From: Actinomycetes bacterium
GTDB lineage: Bacteria > Actinomycetota > Acidimicrobiia > Acidimicrobiales > Acidimicrobilacustridaceae
Reading direction: 5' to 3'
DNA length: 64,000 bases
NCBI GenBank assembly: GCA_029782025.1
Contig: JAKOVR010000184.1
Location: 37,399-101,398, forward strand
In this document: in pieces, positions 1 through 10,985 of the stretch
Position numbering within the stretch: position 1 is the first letter of the stretch
Layout: each line of letters starts with the position of its first letter
Program-made: the position numbers and the translations under genes
Notes under the pieces: model-generated
Told to the model about the DNA's origin: nothing
Seen by the model: only the letters and a program-made list of their open reading frames with translations
Databases searched by the model: none

Positions 1-1160
1 GGCAGCCGGTCGTGGTCCGGGGCGACGGCCTCGACCGCCTCCCCCAGACGGATGGCCACCACCGCGTCGCCACGCCCGAGGGCAGCGGCGGCCCGGTCGA
101 GGACGGTGTCGATCCCGGCCGCCTCGACCAGCTCGGCCAGGGCCGCCGGCGCCGGGTCGGGGTACAGCTCGGTGGTCGAGGCCAGCTTGAACCACCCGAC
201 GTAGGACTCCCACAGGGTGCGGACGGCCCAGCTGACCTTGCCGTAGCCCTGCCCGACCCGCAGCTCGGGCGGCAGCTCGATCTCCCGCATGAGGGTCCAC
301 ACGTCCACCCCCGCGTTGAATCCCTCCACGGCCCGGTCGTGGACGTGGGTGACGGCGCCGTGGAGCCGTTCGAGCGCCGCCTCGATGAGGTCGGCCCCGA
401 CGATCGGGTCGTGCCGCCCGGTGATCAGCACCTCGGGCCGGAGCTCGCGGACCATCCGGTTGGTGGCGAGCTGGGGCTCCACGAAGCGGTAGCGGTCGCC
501 CCGGATGGTGTTGAGGTTCGGGAAGTGCGGGAACAGCGGGCCGAACAGGTTGCTCACCAGGGCGACCCGGTGCTCGGGCAGCCAGACCACACAGCAATCG
601 ATCGTCTCCCCCACCGCCGCCCGCAGCTCGACCCGCAGACCGTCGACATCCATGCCGAGCCGGTCGCCGAAGGTGATGTCGGGGACCGGGACCGCCTGCT
701 GCATCGACACGCCGGGGTTCTCGGCCGCGATGCGGCGGGCGTCGGTGCCGAGCATGTCGAACCAGATGCCGGCCGTGCGCATGCGCAGCCCCTGGATGCG
801 CTTGTCGTCGGCCTGGCAGGCCGGGTTGTTGGCCTGGGCCACGTACCGGGTGCCCGGTTCCCGGAACAGGTCGACCCCGCCCACGTGGTCGACGTGGGCC
901 TGGGTGGTCACGATGAGATGGGTCGGCCCCGGCCGCACGGCGTCGAAGACCCGCTTGTGGTGCGGCGCCTCGAACCCCATGCCGGTGTTGACGATCATCC
1001 GCCCGCTGTCGGTCAGCACGAGGTAGGCCGCGGTGGTGCCGCCGGACCGGTAGACGAGCCCCTCGACCACCGGGTGGGCGGGGTCGTCGTAGGTCGGGAC
1101 CAGCAACTCGCGGCCGGGGCGGGTGTCGATCAGGTGGTCGACCTGTTCCTGGATGTTCAC
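1..1160 (-). CDS. Alkylsulfatase-like metallo-beta-lactamase-fold hydrolase (3' end cut by window)
   Basis: Reading from a GTG at 1160, the minus strand stays open to the window edge (about 386 residues). An MBL fold is visible: a glycine-rich strand ending VNTGMG, then the metal motif TTQAHVDHVGG near residues 82-92, and GRHDPIVG near 245. Downstream the protein has YGKVSWAVRTLWESYVGWF, which matches the alkylsulfatase dimerisation domain of SdsA1-type enzymes. The first ligand of the usual HxHxDH is Gln rather than His. The GTG overlaps the stop of the sulfotransferase gene by GTGA, so the two should be translationally coupled. Likely hydrolysis of a sulfate (or other) ester; substrate unknown. 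The C-terminus lies outside the window. Confidence 0.8.
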   Translation of the reverse strand, partial: MNIQEQVDHLIDTRPGRELLVPTYDDPAHPVVEGLVYRSGGTTAAYLVLTDSGRMIVNTGMGFEAPHHKRVFDAVRPGPTHLIVTTQAHVDHVGGVDLFREPGTRYVAQANNPACQADDKRIQGLRMRTAGIWFDMLGTDARRIAAENPGVSMQQAVPVPDITFGDRLGMDVDGLRVELRAAVGETIDCCVVWLPEHRVALVSNLFGPLFPHFPNLNTIRGDRYRFVEPQLATNRMVRELRPEVLITGRHDPIVGADLIEAALERLHGAVTHVHDRAVEGFNAGVDVWTLMREIELPPELRVGQGYGKVSWAVRTLWESYVGWFKLASTTELYPDPAPAALAELVEAAGIDTVLDRAAAALGRGDAVVAIRLGEAVEAVAPDHDRL

Positions 1161-2407
1161 TGGACCTCGATTCGGACAGGGAACCGCTCGACGTACTCGG
1201 TGAAGCGCGAGCGCACCGCGGCCGGTTCGACCCCGAAGTCGCGGCGCAGGTCGTACACCACCTGGCCGTCCTTCCCTCGCGGATGGGCGGCCCGGTAGGC
1301 CTCGATCTCGGCCCGGGCCGTGGCGGAGAGCTCGATCCCGGCGGTGTCGTACACCCGCTGGAGCGTGCCCATCTCGTCGGCCATGTACTCGTGGAACAGC
1401 ACGTCGATGGTCCGTCCCGCCGGCAGCCGGTGACGGTCCCGGAGCGAGGCGTCGAGGAGCCGCCCGATGCGGTCGGTCCAGTAGTCGCGGTACCACTCGG
1501 GCCGGACCGACCGGTAGAGCGTGCGGGCGCCGTAGGCGAGCATGGTGGCGGTGGACTGCACGACCGCGACGGGGTCGCGGTGGGTCACCACGATGGTGGC
1601 GTCGGGGAAGGTCGCCAGCAACGGGCCGAGCTGTTCGAGGTGCTGGGGCGACTTCAGCACCCACCGCTCCCGCGGCCGGTACCACTGGAGGATCTGGAGC
1701 ACCGTCCGCATGTAGGCATAGTGGGGGGTCTGGTCGTGGGCGAGATAGTGGTCGCGCCACCGCGGGGTGCGGGCCACCCACTCGGGGTTGTAGTTCGAGA
1801 AGTCGGGCCCCATGAGCTCGATCTCCTCGTGGACGTGGTCGGGCGCCATCGGGTGCATGGCGGCCACGAGCGGCGCCCCCGCCTGCATCGACTCCCACGT
1901 GGCCTGGCACCGGCTCCACCGGGGATCGACCCCGTCGGCCGACGGCGCCTCGTTCGGGTCGGGCACCGGCTCGTAGGACTCCCACAGCGGCATCGACCGG
2001 AACCGGGTGTCGGCGGCCAGCAGGTTGACGAGGTGGGTGGTGCCCGACCGCGGCAACCCCACGACGATCACCGGGGCGGGGAGGGCCACGTCGCGGATCT
2101 CGGGGTGGCGGCGCAGCAGATCGTGGATGAGCAGCCGGTTGGCGGCGTAGCGGACGCAGTCGCCGAAGAAGAGCATCCGTCCGAGCCCGGTCCGCTCGGG
2201 GTCGGCCGCCATCTCCTCGAGCTGCAGTCCCAGGCGATCGCGGAAGTCGTCCGGGCCGAAGTCGTCGAGCCCGGTCCGGGCCGCTGCCGCGGCGCAGACG
2301 GCGTCGACCGACAGGTCGGTGGCCTTGGCTTCCCCGTACTCGAGGCCCATGCGCTGCAGGTCGCTCAGGACGGGCTGGGCCAGGTCGTCGATGCGGATCT
2401 CGGTCAT
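1157..2407 (-). CDS. Sulfotransferase family protein (Sulfotransferase_3 type)
   Basis: This 416-residue protein has the 5'-phosphosulfate loop VVGLPRSGTTHL at residues 115-126, LKSPQHLEQL at 251-260, and the 3'-phosphate motif TIVVTHRDPVAVVQS at 271-285. It should transfer sulfate from PAPS to a hydroxylated acceptor; the acceptor cannot be read from sequence. I chose the ATG at 2407, because the open frame upstream is a Pro/Arg-rich read-through of the SDR gene. It sits 10 bp after the SDR stop and overlaps the downstream sulfatase-like gene by 4 bp, so it belongs to a four-gene operon with the ADH and SDR. Confidence 0.85.
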   Translation of the reverse strand: MTEIRIDDLAQPVLSDLQRMGLEYGEAKATDLSVDAVCAAAAARTGLDDFGPDDFRDRLGLQLEEMAADPERTGLGRMLFFGDCVRYAANRLLIHDLLRRHPEIRDVALPAPVIVVGLPRSGTTHLVNLLAADTRFRSMPLWESYEPVPDPNEAPSADGVDPRWSRCQATWESMQAGAPLVAAMHPMAPDHVHEEIELMGPDFSNYNPEWVARTPRWRDHYLAHDQTPHYAYMRTVLQILQWYRPRERWVLKSPQHLEQLGPLLATFPDATIVVTHRDPVAVVQSTATMLAYGARTLYRSVRPEWYRDYWTDRIGRLLDASLRDRHRLPAGRTIDVLFHEYMADEMGTLQRVYDTAGIELSATARAEIEAYRAAHPRGKDGQVVYDLRRDFGVEPAAVRSRFTEYVERFPVRIEVQ

Positions 2408-2417
2408 GGCCGGGGCC

Positions 2418-3167
2418 TCAGCGGGCCAGGTAGCCGCCGTCGACGGCGAAGGCGGTGCCGGTGGTGAAGGCGGAGGCCTCGGACGACAGGAACAGGACGG
2501 CGGCCGCCACCTCGGCGGGCGTGCCCATGCGCGGGAGCGCACCCTTGGCCAGCTCGGCGTCGAGGAGGTCGGGCAGGTGCCGCATCGGCGCGGTCATCGG
2601 CGTGTCGATCAGGCCCGGCGCCACGGCGTTGACCCGGATGCCGTCGCCGGCCCAGTGCACGGCCAGGTTGCGGGTGAGGGCCAAGAGCGCCGCCTTGGCG
2701 GCCGAGTAGCCGGGGACGATCGTGGTCGAGCGGAACGCCGTCATCGACACCAGGTTCACCACGGACGCCCCGCCGGCCATCGTGCTGGCGGCCAGGGCCG
2801 GTCGCAGCCGCACGGTGAGGCGCATGGCGCCCTCCACGTTGAGGTCGAGGGCGGCGGCGAACCCGTCGGGGTCCCATTCGTCGCGGCCGTCCGGGAAGTT
2901 GGCCCCGGCGTTGTTCACGAGGACGTCGAGCCGCTCGATGCCGGCGGCCAGCGCGTCGACGGCGTCGGGGTCGCGCACCTCCAAGGTGCGGTAGGTGAAG
3001 GCCGACAGGTCGGTGTCGTAGTCCGACGCCGCGGCCCGGGTGCCGGTGATCGTGACCGAGGCGCCGGCCCGGCCGAAGGCCGATGCGACGGCGTGGCCGA
3101 TCCCGCTCGTCCCGCCGGTGACGAGCACGGCGGTGTCGCGGAAGTCGTAGGTCACGGCGTTGGTCAC
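2418..3167 (-). CDS. SDR-family NAD(P)-dependent oxidoreductase
   Basis: A classical short-chain dehydrogenase of 249 residues. Visible motifs are the cofactor loop TGGTSGIG (17-24), NNAG (85-88), the catalytic Ser141, Tyr154 and Lys158 in YSAAK, and the C-terminal FTTGTAFAVDGG typical of FabG-like enzymes. It probably interconverts an alcohol and a ketone on a catabolic intermediate. The GTG start at 3167 overlaps the stop of the upstream zinc ADH (GTGA). The sulfotransferase starts 10 bp downstream. Several longer frames crossing this gene are shadows caused by high GC. Confidence 0.87.
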   Translation of the reverse strand: MTNAVTYDFRDTAVLVTGGTSGIGHAVASAFGRAGASVTITGTRAAASDYDTDLSAFTYRTLEVRDPDAVDALAAGIERLDVLVNNAGANFPDGRDEWDPDGFAAALDLNVEGAMRLTVRLRPALAASTMAGGASVVNLVSMTAFRSTTIVPGYSAAKAALLALTRNLAVHWAGDGIRVNAVAPGLIDTPMTAPMRHLPDLLDAELAKGALPRMGTPAEVAAAVLFLSSEASAFTTGTAFAVDGGYLAR

Positions 3168-4171
3168 CCGGGCTCCCCCATCGTGATCATCACCTTGCCG
3201 CAGTCCTTCGACCCCTCCAGCACGCCGAGCCCATCGCCGAACGACTCGAGCGGCAGCCGATGGGTGATGACCTCGGAGAGGTCCCGCCGGGCGAGGAGCT
3301 CGATGGCGTCCTCGAAGCGGGGCGGGTACTCCATCGACCCCCGGATGGTGAACTGCTTCATCATCACGTCGAGGAAGCTCGTGGCGATCGGCTGGTAGTG
3401 CACGGCCACCACCACGAGGCGACCGTCGACCCGGCCGTGGCGCAACACGTCGCCGATCACCCGGTCGGCGCCCGACGCCTCGATGAACACGTCGGTAGCC
3501 GCCGTCGGTCCGAACATGAACGGGGCGGTGCCGTGCACGCGGGCCAGCTCCTCCCACACGTCGACCCGGGCGGGGTCGATGGTGTGGCGGGCGCCGAGGC
3601 GGCCGGCCAGGTCGAGCCGGGTGGGGCTGTAGTCGACGGCGACCACGTCGTCGATCCCGCGGTCGGCGAGGGTGGCGATGGCCAGGAGCCCGATGGGGCC
3701 GCAGCCGAACACGGCCACCCGCTCGCCGGGGCGCACCTCGGCCTGGTTCACGGCCTGCATGCCCACGGCCAGGGGCTCGGCCAGGGCGGCGGTCGTGAGG
3801 GGCAGGCCGTCGGGCACCGGGTAGAGCCGGCGCACCCCGGGGACGTCCCGCACGAGCAGGAGCGGGGTGAGCCCGCCCTCGGGCCCGCCGCTGCCCATCG
3901 GCCCGTCGCCGCCGTCGGCGGGGCGCACGATCACCCGGTCGCCGGGCGCCGTCCCGGTGACCTCGGCGCCGACCCACTCCACCACCCCGGCCATCTCGTG
4001 GCCCAGGGCCATCGGCGACCCGGTCAGCCCGCCTATGTGGATGTACGACACGTCGCTCCCGCAGATCCCGCAGGCGGCGATGCGCACCAGGGCGTCACGG
4101 GGACCGGGCGTCGGGTCGGGGAGGTCGTCGAGGCGCCAGTCGTCGGGGCCGTGGACGCGGATCTGCTGCAC
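3164..4171 (-). CDS. Zinc-dependent medium-chain alcohol dehydrogenase lacking the structural zinc lobe
   Basis: A 335-residue MDR enzyme. The catalytic zinc site is present (Cys37 in CGICGSD, His58-Glu59 in GHEM) and the Rossmann loop GCGPIG is at 155-160. The segment that normally carries four structural-zinc cysteines, residues about 82-100, is a Gly/Pro-rich stretch without any cysteine, so the second zinc is absent. The family acts on secondary alcohols, polyols or threonine-like substrates; the specific substrate is not visible. It starts with GTG at 4171, 35 bp after the UvrA-like gene, and leads the cassette with SDR, sulfotransferase and sulfatase-like genes. Confidence 0.82.
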   Translation of the reverse strand: MQQIRVHGPDDWRLDDLPDPTPGPRDALVRIAACGICGSDVSYIHIGGLTGSPMALGHEMAGVVEWVGAEVTGTAPGDRVIVRPADGGDGPMGSGGPEGGLTPLLLVRDVPGVRRLYPVPDGLPLTTAALAEPLAVGMQAVNQAEVRPGERVAVFGCGPIGLLAIATLADRGIDDVVAVDYSPTRLDLAGRLGARHTIDPARVDVWEELARVHGTAPFMFGPTAATDVFIEASGADRVIGDVLRHGRVDGRLVVVAVHYQPIATSFLDVMMKQFTIRGSMEYPPRFEDAIELLARRDLSEVITHRLPLESFGDGLGVLEGSKDCGKVMITMGEPG

Positions 4172-4206
4172 GGCGAGGAAACCTAGCCGGGCCGGTCGCC
4201 CCCGGA

Positions 4207-6584
<2,378 letters not shown>

Positions 6585-6588
<4 letters not shown>

Positions 6589-7004
6589 CGTCGCTGCTGG
6601 ATGCGGAGGAGGTTGCCGGCAGGGTCGCGCACCGCGCAGTCCCGCACGCCGTAGGGCTGGTCGGTCGGTTCCTCGACGACCTCCACCCCGCCGGCCGCCA
6701 GCCGGGCGAAGGTGGCGTCGACGTCCTCGGCTGCCAGCAGGAGCCGGGCGTAGGTGCCCTTGGCCATCATCTCGGCGACGGTGCGACGTTCCTCGTCGGT
6801 CAGGCCGGGCTCGGCCTCGGGCGGGTACAGCACGACGGAGACGGCCGGTTGTCCGGCCGGGCCGACCGTGAGCCAGCGCATGCCGTTGTACCCGACGTCG
6901 TTGCGGACCTCGAACCCGAGCGCATCGCGGTAGAAGCCCAGCGCGGCGTCGGCATCGGTGTGGGGAAGGAAGCTGGAGTGGATGGTGATGTCCATGGCCG
7001 TCAC
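6585..7004 (-). CDS. VOC (glyoxalase/bleomycin-resistance fold) protein
   Basis: A 139-residue protein with the beta-alpha-beta-beta-beta pattern of VOC domains: SSFLPHTDADAALGFYRDALGF near the start and YGVRDCAVRDPAGNLLRIQQ at the end. Members bind a metal and act on, or sequester, small electrophiles or antibiotics; nothing shows which. The listed start is a GTG; an ATG three codons in (6995) is equally possible. The gene begins one base after the AraC stop and overlaps the UvrA-like gene. AraC-VOC pairs are common, and pairing with a UvrA2 suggests a detoxification role (inference). Confidence 0.8.
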
Positions 7005-7005
7005 G

Positions 7006-7449
7006 CTACGGACACGCCGCCCGGCGCGCTTCTCGATTCCTGACGGGTCTCGTGACCTGTTTGGCCACGCAGGCCGGCATGCCGACCGTCGCCGCCGCAG
7101 CCTCCTTCCGGTACACGCTCGGCGGCACGCCGACGAGCTCGGTGAACCGGGTGCTGAAGGTGCCGAGCGACGAGCAGCCCACCTCGAAGCACACGTCGGT
7201 GACGGAGCGATCGCCCCGGCGCAGCAGGGCCATGGCCCGCTCGATCCGGCGCGTCATGAGGTACGAGTACGGCGACTCCCCGTAGGCGCGGCGGAACAGC
7301 CGGCTCAGATGGCCAGCCGACATGTGCACGCCCCGGGCCAGGGCCTCGACGTCGAGGGGTTGTGCGTACTCGCGGTCGATGCGGTCACGGACCTGCCGGA
7401 GCAGGACCAGGTCGGCGAGCGGCACACGGTCACCGGAACGGGAACCCAT
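7006..7449 (-). CDS. AraC-family transcriptional regulator (DNA-binding domain only)
   Basis: About 147 residues. Two helix-turn-helix units of the AraC type are visible: VEALARGVHMSAGHLSRLFR and the recognition segment VTDVCFEVGCSSLGTFSTRF followed by VGVPPSVYRK. There is no N-terminal ligand domain. It can start at the ATG at 7449 or the GTG just before it (7452). It is the first gene of the minus-strand run and is divergent from the glycosyltransferase gene, so the 71 bp between 7450 and 7520 must hold both promoters. Probable local regulator of the VOC/UvrA-like genes. Confidence 0.83.
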   Translation of the reverse strand: MGSRSGDRVPLADLVLLRQVRDRIDREYAQPLDVEALARGVHMSAGHLSRLFRRAYGESPYSYLMTRRIERAMALLRRGDRSVTDVCFEVGCSSLGTFSTRFTELVGVPPSVYRKEAAAATVGMPACVAKQVTRPVRNREARRAACP

Positions 7450-7520
7450 CACCCCGATCCTCCCACACCGGCCGCCGTCCCGGTAGCGCCGTCGACGGCC
7501 CCGTAAGGTCCGGGACGGCC

Positions 7521-8690
7521 ATGGACATCCTCTACGTGCTCTCCGACTTCCGGCCCGACGGCGCGCAGATCTCCACCCTGGTGTTGGCCGACCACCTGCG
7601 AGGGCGGGGGCACCGCACCGTGATCGTGCCCCTCGCCGTCCGCCCGCCGGACCTGATGGAGCGGGCCGTCGCGCTCGGGCAGCCGATCCACGGACTGGAG
7701 GCCCCCCGCCTGCGGCACCAGATCCCGGAGCTGCGCCGGTTCATCCGGTCCTGGCGCCCGGACGTGGTCCACACCACCCTGTGGAACGCCGACATCGCCG
7801 GCCGCCTGGCTGCCGCCGGCACCGGCGCCGCGGTGGTGTCGAGCTTCGTCGGCGCGCCCAACGACGGTGCGGACCTGTGGCCCGGCCGCACCCGCACCCC
7901 CCGCCAGCAGGCCAAGCGCGCCCTCGACGCGGCCACGGCCCACGCCGTGGTCCACCGCTTCCACGCCATCTCGCCCGCGGCCATGCACACCAACGCCGCG
8001 GCCCTCCACCTCTCGCCGGCCCGCATCGAGGTGGTGGAACGGGGCCGTGACGGAGCCGCCCTCGGCCGCCGCACGCCGGAGCGACGGGCGGCGGCGCGGG
8101 CGGCGCTCGGGCTGCCCGTGGACCAGCCGGTGGTGCTGGGCAGCGGGAAGCTGGATCCCGTCAAGGGGCACGACCTGCTGATCGAGGCCATGGTGGCGGT
8201 CCGGCACCGGTTCCCTGACGCGGTGCTCCTCATCGCCGGGGCGGAGCGGCTGACGGCCGCCGCCGCGCTCCACGACGCAGCCGCCTCGCTCGGCCTCCCC
8301 GACGACACCGTGCGGCTGCTCGGGCACCGGGACGACCTGGCCGACCTCATGGCCGCGGCCGACGTCTATGCCTTCCCGTCCCGGCTCGAGGGGGGCATCG
8401 CCACCGCGGCCGAGGCCCTGGCCATCGGGACGCCGCTGGTGATGGCCCGCCTCCCCGCCGTCGACGGGGTCCTGGTCGACGGGGAGCACGCGCTGCTCGT
8501 GCCGCCGGGGTCGGCGGCCGCGCTGGCCGACGCCCTCGTCACCGTGCTCGAGCACCCCGACGAGGCGGCCCGCCGGGCCGACGCCGGACGTCGGCTCTTC
8601 GAGGAGCGCTACGCCATCGAGGGCGCGGCCACCCGCATGGAGGCGCTCTACCGGGCGGCGATGGCGCGGCGGACCCGGCGCCGCCGGTGA
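7521..8690 (+). CDS. GT4-type glycosyltransferase
   Basis: A 389-residue GT-B glycosyltransferase starting at MDILYVLSDF. The C-terminal half holds the group 1 motifs: GSGKLDPVKGHDLLIEA, then VRLLGHRDDLADLMAAADVYAFPSRLEGGIATAAEALAIG in parts, which carries the nucleotide-sugar-binding Glu region. The N-terminal half has LVLADHLRGRGHRTVIV, the acceptor-side Rossmann unit. It probably transfers a sugar to a lipid or polysaccharide precursor in the cytoplasm. It stands alone on the plus strand and converges with a methyltransferase gene 22 bp away. Confidence 0.85.
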   Translation: MDILYVLSDFRPDGAQISTLVLADHLRGRGHRTVIVPLAVRPPDLMERAVALGQPIHGLEAPRLRHQIPELRRFIRSWRPDVVHTTLWNADIAGRLAAAGTGAAVVSSFVGAPNDGADLWPGRTRTPRQQAKRALDAATAHAVVHRFHAISPAAMHTNAAALHLSPARIEVVERGRDGAALGRRTPERRAAARAALGLPVDQPVVLGSGKLDPVKGHDLLIEAMVAVRHRFPDAVLLIAGAERLTAAAALHDAAASLGLPDDTVRLLGHRDDLADLMAAADVYAFPSRLEGGIATAAEALAIGTPLVMARLPAVDGVLVDGEHALLVPPGSAAALADALVTVLEHPDEAARRADAGRRLFEERYAIEGAATRMEALYRAAMARRTRRRR

Positions 8691-8717
8691 CCCGCCGCTT
8701 GCCGGCCCGCGGTCACC
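8686..8717. terminator. Possible shared terminator hairpin between convergent genes
   Basis: GGTGACC at 8686-8692 pairs with GGTCACC at 8711-8717, with two further GC pairs next to it. It spans both stop codons of the converging genes. There is no T-run, so a bidirectional role is only a suggestion. Confidence 0.3.
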
Positions 8718-9567
8718 CCGAGGCGGGGAGGCAGAGCACGACGGCCCCCTTCTCGGTACCCGACACCGCCTCCACCACCAGTCCGGGGACCGCTTCCGTC
8801 CACGCCGTGAGGGCGGCCCGCTCGCCGGGCCGATCGGCGTCGTCGAGCACCAGCGCCGCCCCCTCGTCGAGGAACGGGACCAGGAAGGGCAGCGCCGGCC
8901 GGCGGGCCCGCCCGTCGATGAACGCGGGCGGCCCGTCGATGAAGACCAGCCCGACGCCGGCGAGGTCGTCGAAGACCGCGGTCCGGTACCACGCCACATC
9001 GGGGTCCCCGGGGAACGGTTCGAGCGGCGCGTGGCGGACCTCCACGAGGTCGGTGAGACCGGCGTCGGCCAGCAGGCCCACGGTGTGGGCCACGTAGGCC
9101 TGGTCGTGCTCGATGGCCACGATCCGGCCGTCGATCCCCGCGGCGCGCAGGGCCGCGGCCAGCACCACGGTGGAGCTGCCCGATCCGAGCTCGACGATCA
9201 GCTGAGGGGTGCGCTCCCGGACCAGCCGGACCAGCACCGCCGCGAGGTCGGGCGAGACGGCGCCCTCCCGGAGCCGGGGCAGCGGCGTGGACCCGCCCAG
9301 GAGGGCCGACAGGCGCACGAGGTCCTCGGCTTCCCGGTAGGCCAGTCCGGCCCGTCGGTCGAGGGTCTTGGCCACGGCTCGGAGGCGGCGCTCCTGGAGG
9401 AGGAGCGCGCCGGCGGTGCAGGCCCCGGTGAAGGCGGCGACCGCCGCGGCCCGCCGGGGCCCGAGGGCCCGGCCGAGGAGGACGCCGGCGCCGGCGACCC
9501 CGCCGGCGGCCATGGGAACGACGGCGCGTGTCCTGAGGGCGGCATCCAGGGTTCGACGAGCCTGCAA
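8713..9567 (-). CDS. Membrane-anchored class I SAM-dependent methyltransferase-like protein
   Basis: A 284-residue protein if it starts at TTG 9567. That TTG is chosen because it follows a strong GGAGGAGG; the open frame further upstream is read-through of the P450 region. Two hydrophobic segments near the N-terminus (AVVPMAAGGVAGAGVLLG and AAAVAAFTGACTAGALLL) suggest a membrane hairpin. The rest is a Rossmann methyltransferase: QLIVELGSGSSTVVLAAAL (motif I), IVAIEHD (motif II) and VFIDGPP. O-methylation of a small molecule or lipid is likely; substrate unknown. Confidence 0.72.
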   Translation of the reverse strand: MQARRTLDAALRTRAVVPMAAGGVAGAGVLLGRALGPRRAAAVAAFTGACTAGALLLQERRLRAVAKTLDRRAGLAYREAEDLVRLSALLGGSTPLPRLREGAVSPDLAAVLVRLVRERTPQLIVELGSGSSTVVLAAALRAAGIDGRIVAIEHDQAYVAHTVGLLADAGLTDLVEVRHAPLEPFPGDPDVAWYRTAVFDDLAGVGLVFIDGPPAFIDGRARRPALPFLVPFLDEGAALVLDDADRPGERAALTAWTEAVPGLVVEAVSGTEKGAVVLCLPASG

Positions 9568-9685
9568 CCGGCCTCCTCCGACAACGATCGCCGCTGATTC
9601 TTCCAGCCCGGGCGGTCGCCGGTGCACTTCCGCGGCTTCCGACGATCGCCGGTGCAGCTCCACAGGCCCAGGCCGGACAACAGCA

Positions 9686-9701
9686 CCAGCGACGTCGCTG
9701 G
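9686..9701. promoter_or_regulatory. Perfect 16-bp palindrome
   Basis: CCAGCGAC followed immediately by its complement GTCGCTGG. It lies between the P450 stop and the methyltransferase start, in a 161-bp gap that also has two near-copies of TCGCCGGTGCA. It could be an operator for the methyltransferase gene. Confidence 0.3.
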
Positions 9702-9728
9702 GACGGGAACCTGCACCAGCGATGCCGA

Positions 9729-10985
9729 CTAGCGGAGCCGGGCCCGCACCGGCAGTTCGCTCAGGCCGCGGATCACCATGCGGGTGCTCCACACCGCAGG
9801 GCCGGCCAGCTCGATCTCCTCGAACCGGTCGAGGATGGCGGTGAACATGACCTCGGCCTGGAGGCGGGCCAGGTGGGAGCCCAGGCAGGCGTGGATGCCG
9901 GCCCCGAACTGCAGGTGCGAGCCGGCGTCGGTGCGGGTGATGTCGACCTGGTCGACGGTCGGGCCCCACTGCGCCTCGTCGCGGTTGGCCGAGCCCGGGG
10001 AGGCGTACACCACCGCGCCGGCGGGAACGGTGACCGGCCCGGCCGGCGTGTCGAAGGCCATGTCGGCCAGCGCGATCCGCCGGACGAACTGGTTGGGGCC
10101 GTCGTAGCGCAGCAGCTCCGACACGGCGTTGCGCAGGAGGGAACGGTCGGCCTGCAGCATGGCCAGCTGGTCGGGGAAGTCGAAGAGCGCCCGCAGGCCG
10201 TTGCCGACCAGGCCGGCCGTGGGTTCGTGGCCGGCCACGTAGAGGGTCATGAGCTGGGCCATGAGCTCCTCGTGGGTGAGCGTCTCGCCGTCCTCCTCGG
10301 CGTGCACCAGGTCCGAGAGGATGTCGGCGTCGTTGCGCCCCCGCTTGGTCTCGACCAGCTCCTCCAGGAAGGCGTACATCTCGTCGGTGCGGGCCACCAG
10401 CTCGTCGCGCTCGGCCTGGTCCATCACCGGGTCGAGCGACCGGGCGATGCAGTTCACCCAGAAGCGGAAGATCGGGTGGTCCTCCTCGGGGATGCCCAGC
10501 ATCTGGCAGAAGATCTCGACGGGCAGCGGGTAGGCGAACTCGGCGATCAGGTCGAGCTCGACCGGGGTGCCGGCGCCGTGCTCGGCCACGAGGGCGTCGA
10601 CCCGCAACCGCACCCGCTCCTCGATGAGCGAGCGCAGCCCGTCGACCTCGCGGGGCCGGAAGGGCTTGGCGATGAGCTTGCGCAGGCGGGCGTGGTCGGG
10701 GTCGTCGAGCAGCACGAGGGTGCGGCCGCCCCGGGCCGCCTCGTCCCGGCGCTGGATCTCGGCCCGGGTCATGTCGGTGGGCACGGCGTTGTCGATCACC
10801 GCCGACGACGCCGGGTCGCGCAGGATCCGGCTCACGTCGGCGTAGCGGGTGACCACCCAGCCCTGGAGCAGGTCGGAACGGTGGACCGGGTCTTCGGCCC
10901 GGAGGCGCCGGTACTGGTCGTAGGGCCAGTCGATGAACCCGTCCTCGAGCGGGTTGAACACCGCCGGTTGCGCGGGGGCGCTCAT
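9729..10985 (-). CDS. Cytochrome P450
   Basis: A soluble bacterial class I P450 of 418 residues. The heme loop FGAGIHACLGSHLAR carries the Cys ligand, the K-helix has ELLR followed by the meander, and the I-helix reads YVAGHEPTAG, where Pro replaces one of the usual Thr residues next to the acid. It would hydroxylate a hydrophobic substrate using a ferredoxin partner that is not in this window. ATG 10985 overlaps the amidohydrolase stop (ATGA), placing it last in the TetR-ADC-amidohydrolase-P450 operon. Substrate not predictable. Confidence 0.9.
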   Translation of the reverse strand: MSAPAQPAVFNPLEDGFIDWPYDQYRRLRAEDPVHRSDLLQGWVVTRYADVSRILRDPASSAVIDNAVPTDMTRAEIQRRDEAARGGRTLVLLDDPDHARLRKLIAKPFRPREVDGLRSLIEERVRLRVDALVAEHGAGTPVELDLIAEFAYPLPVEIFCQMLGIPEEDHPIFRFWVNCIARSLDPVMDQAERDELVARTDEMYAFLEELVETKRGRNDADILSDLVHAEEDGETLTHEELMAQLMTLYVAGHEPTAGLVGNGLRALFDFPDQLAMLQADRSLLRNAVSELLRYDGPNQFVRRIALADMAFDTPAGPVTVPAGAVVYASPGSANRDEAQWGPTVDQVDITRTDAGSHLQFGAGIHACLGSHLARLQAEVMFTAILDRFEEIELAGPAVWSTRMVIRGLSELPVRARLR

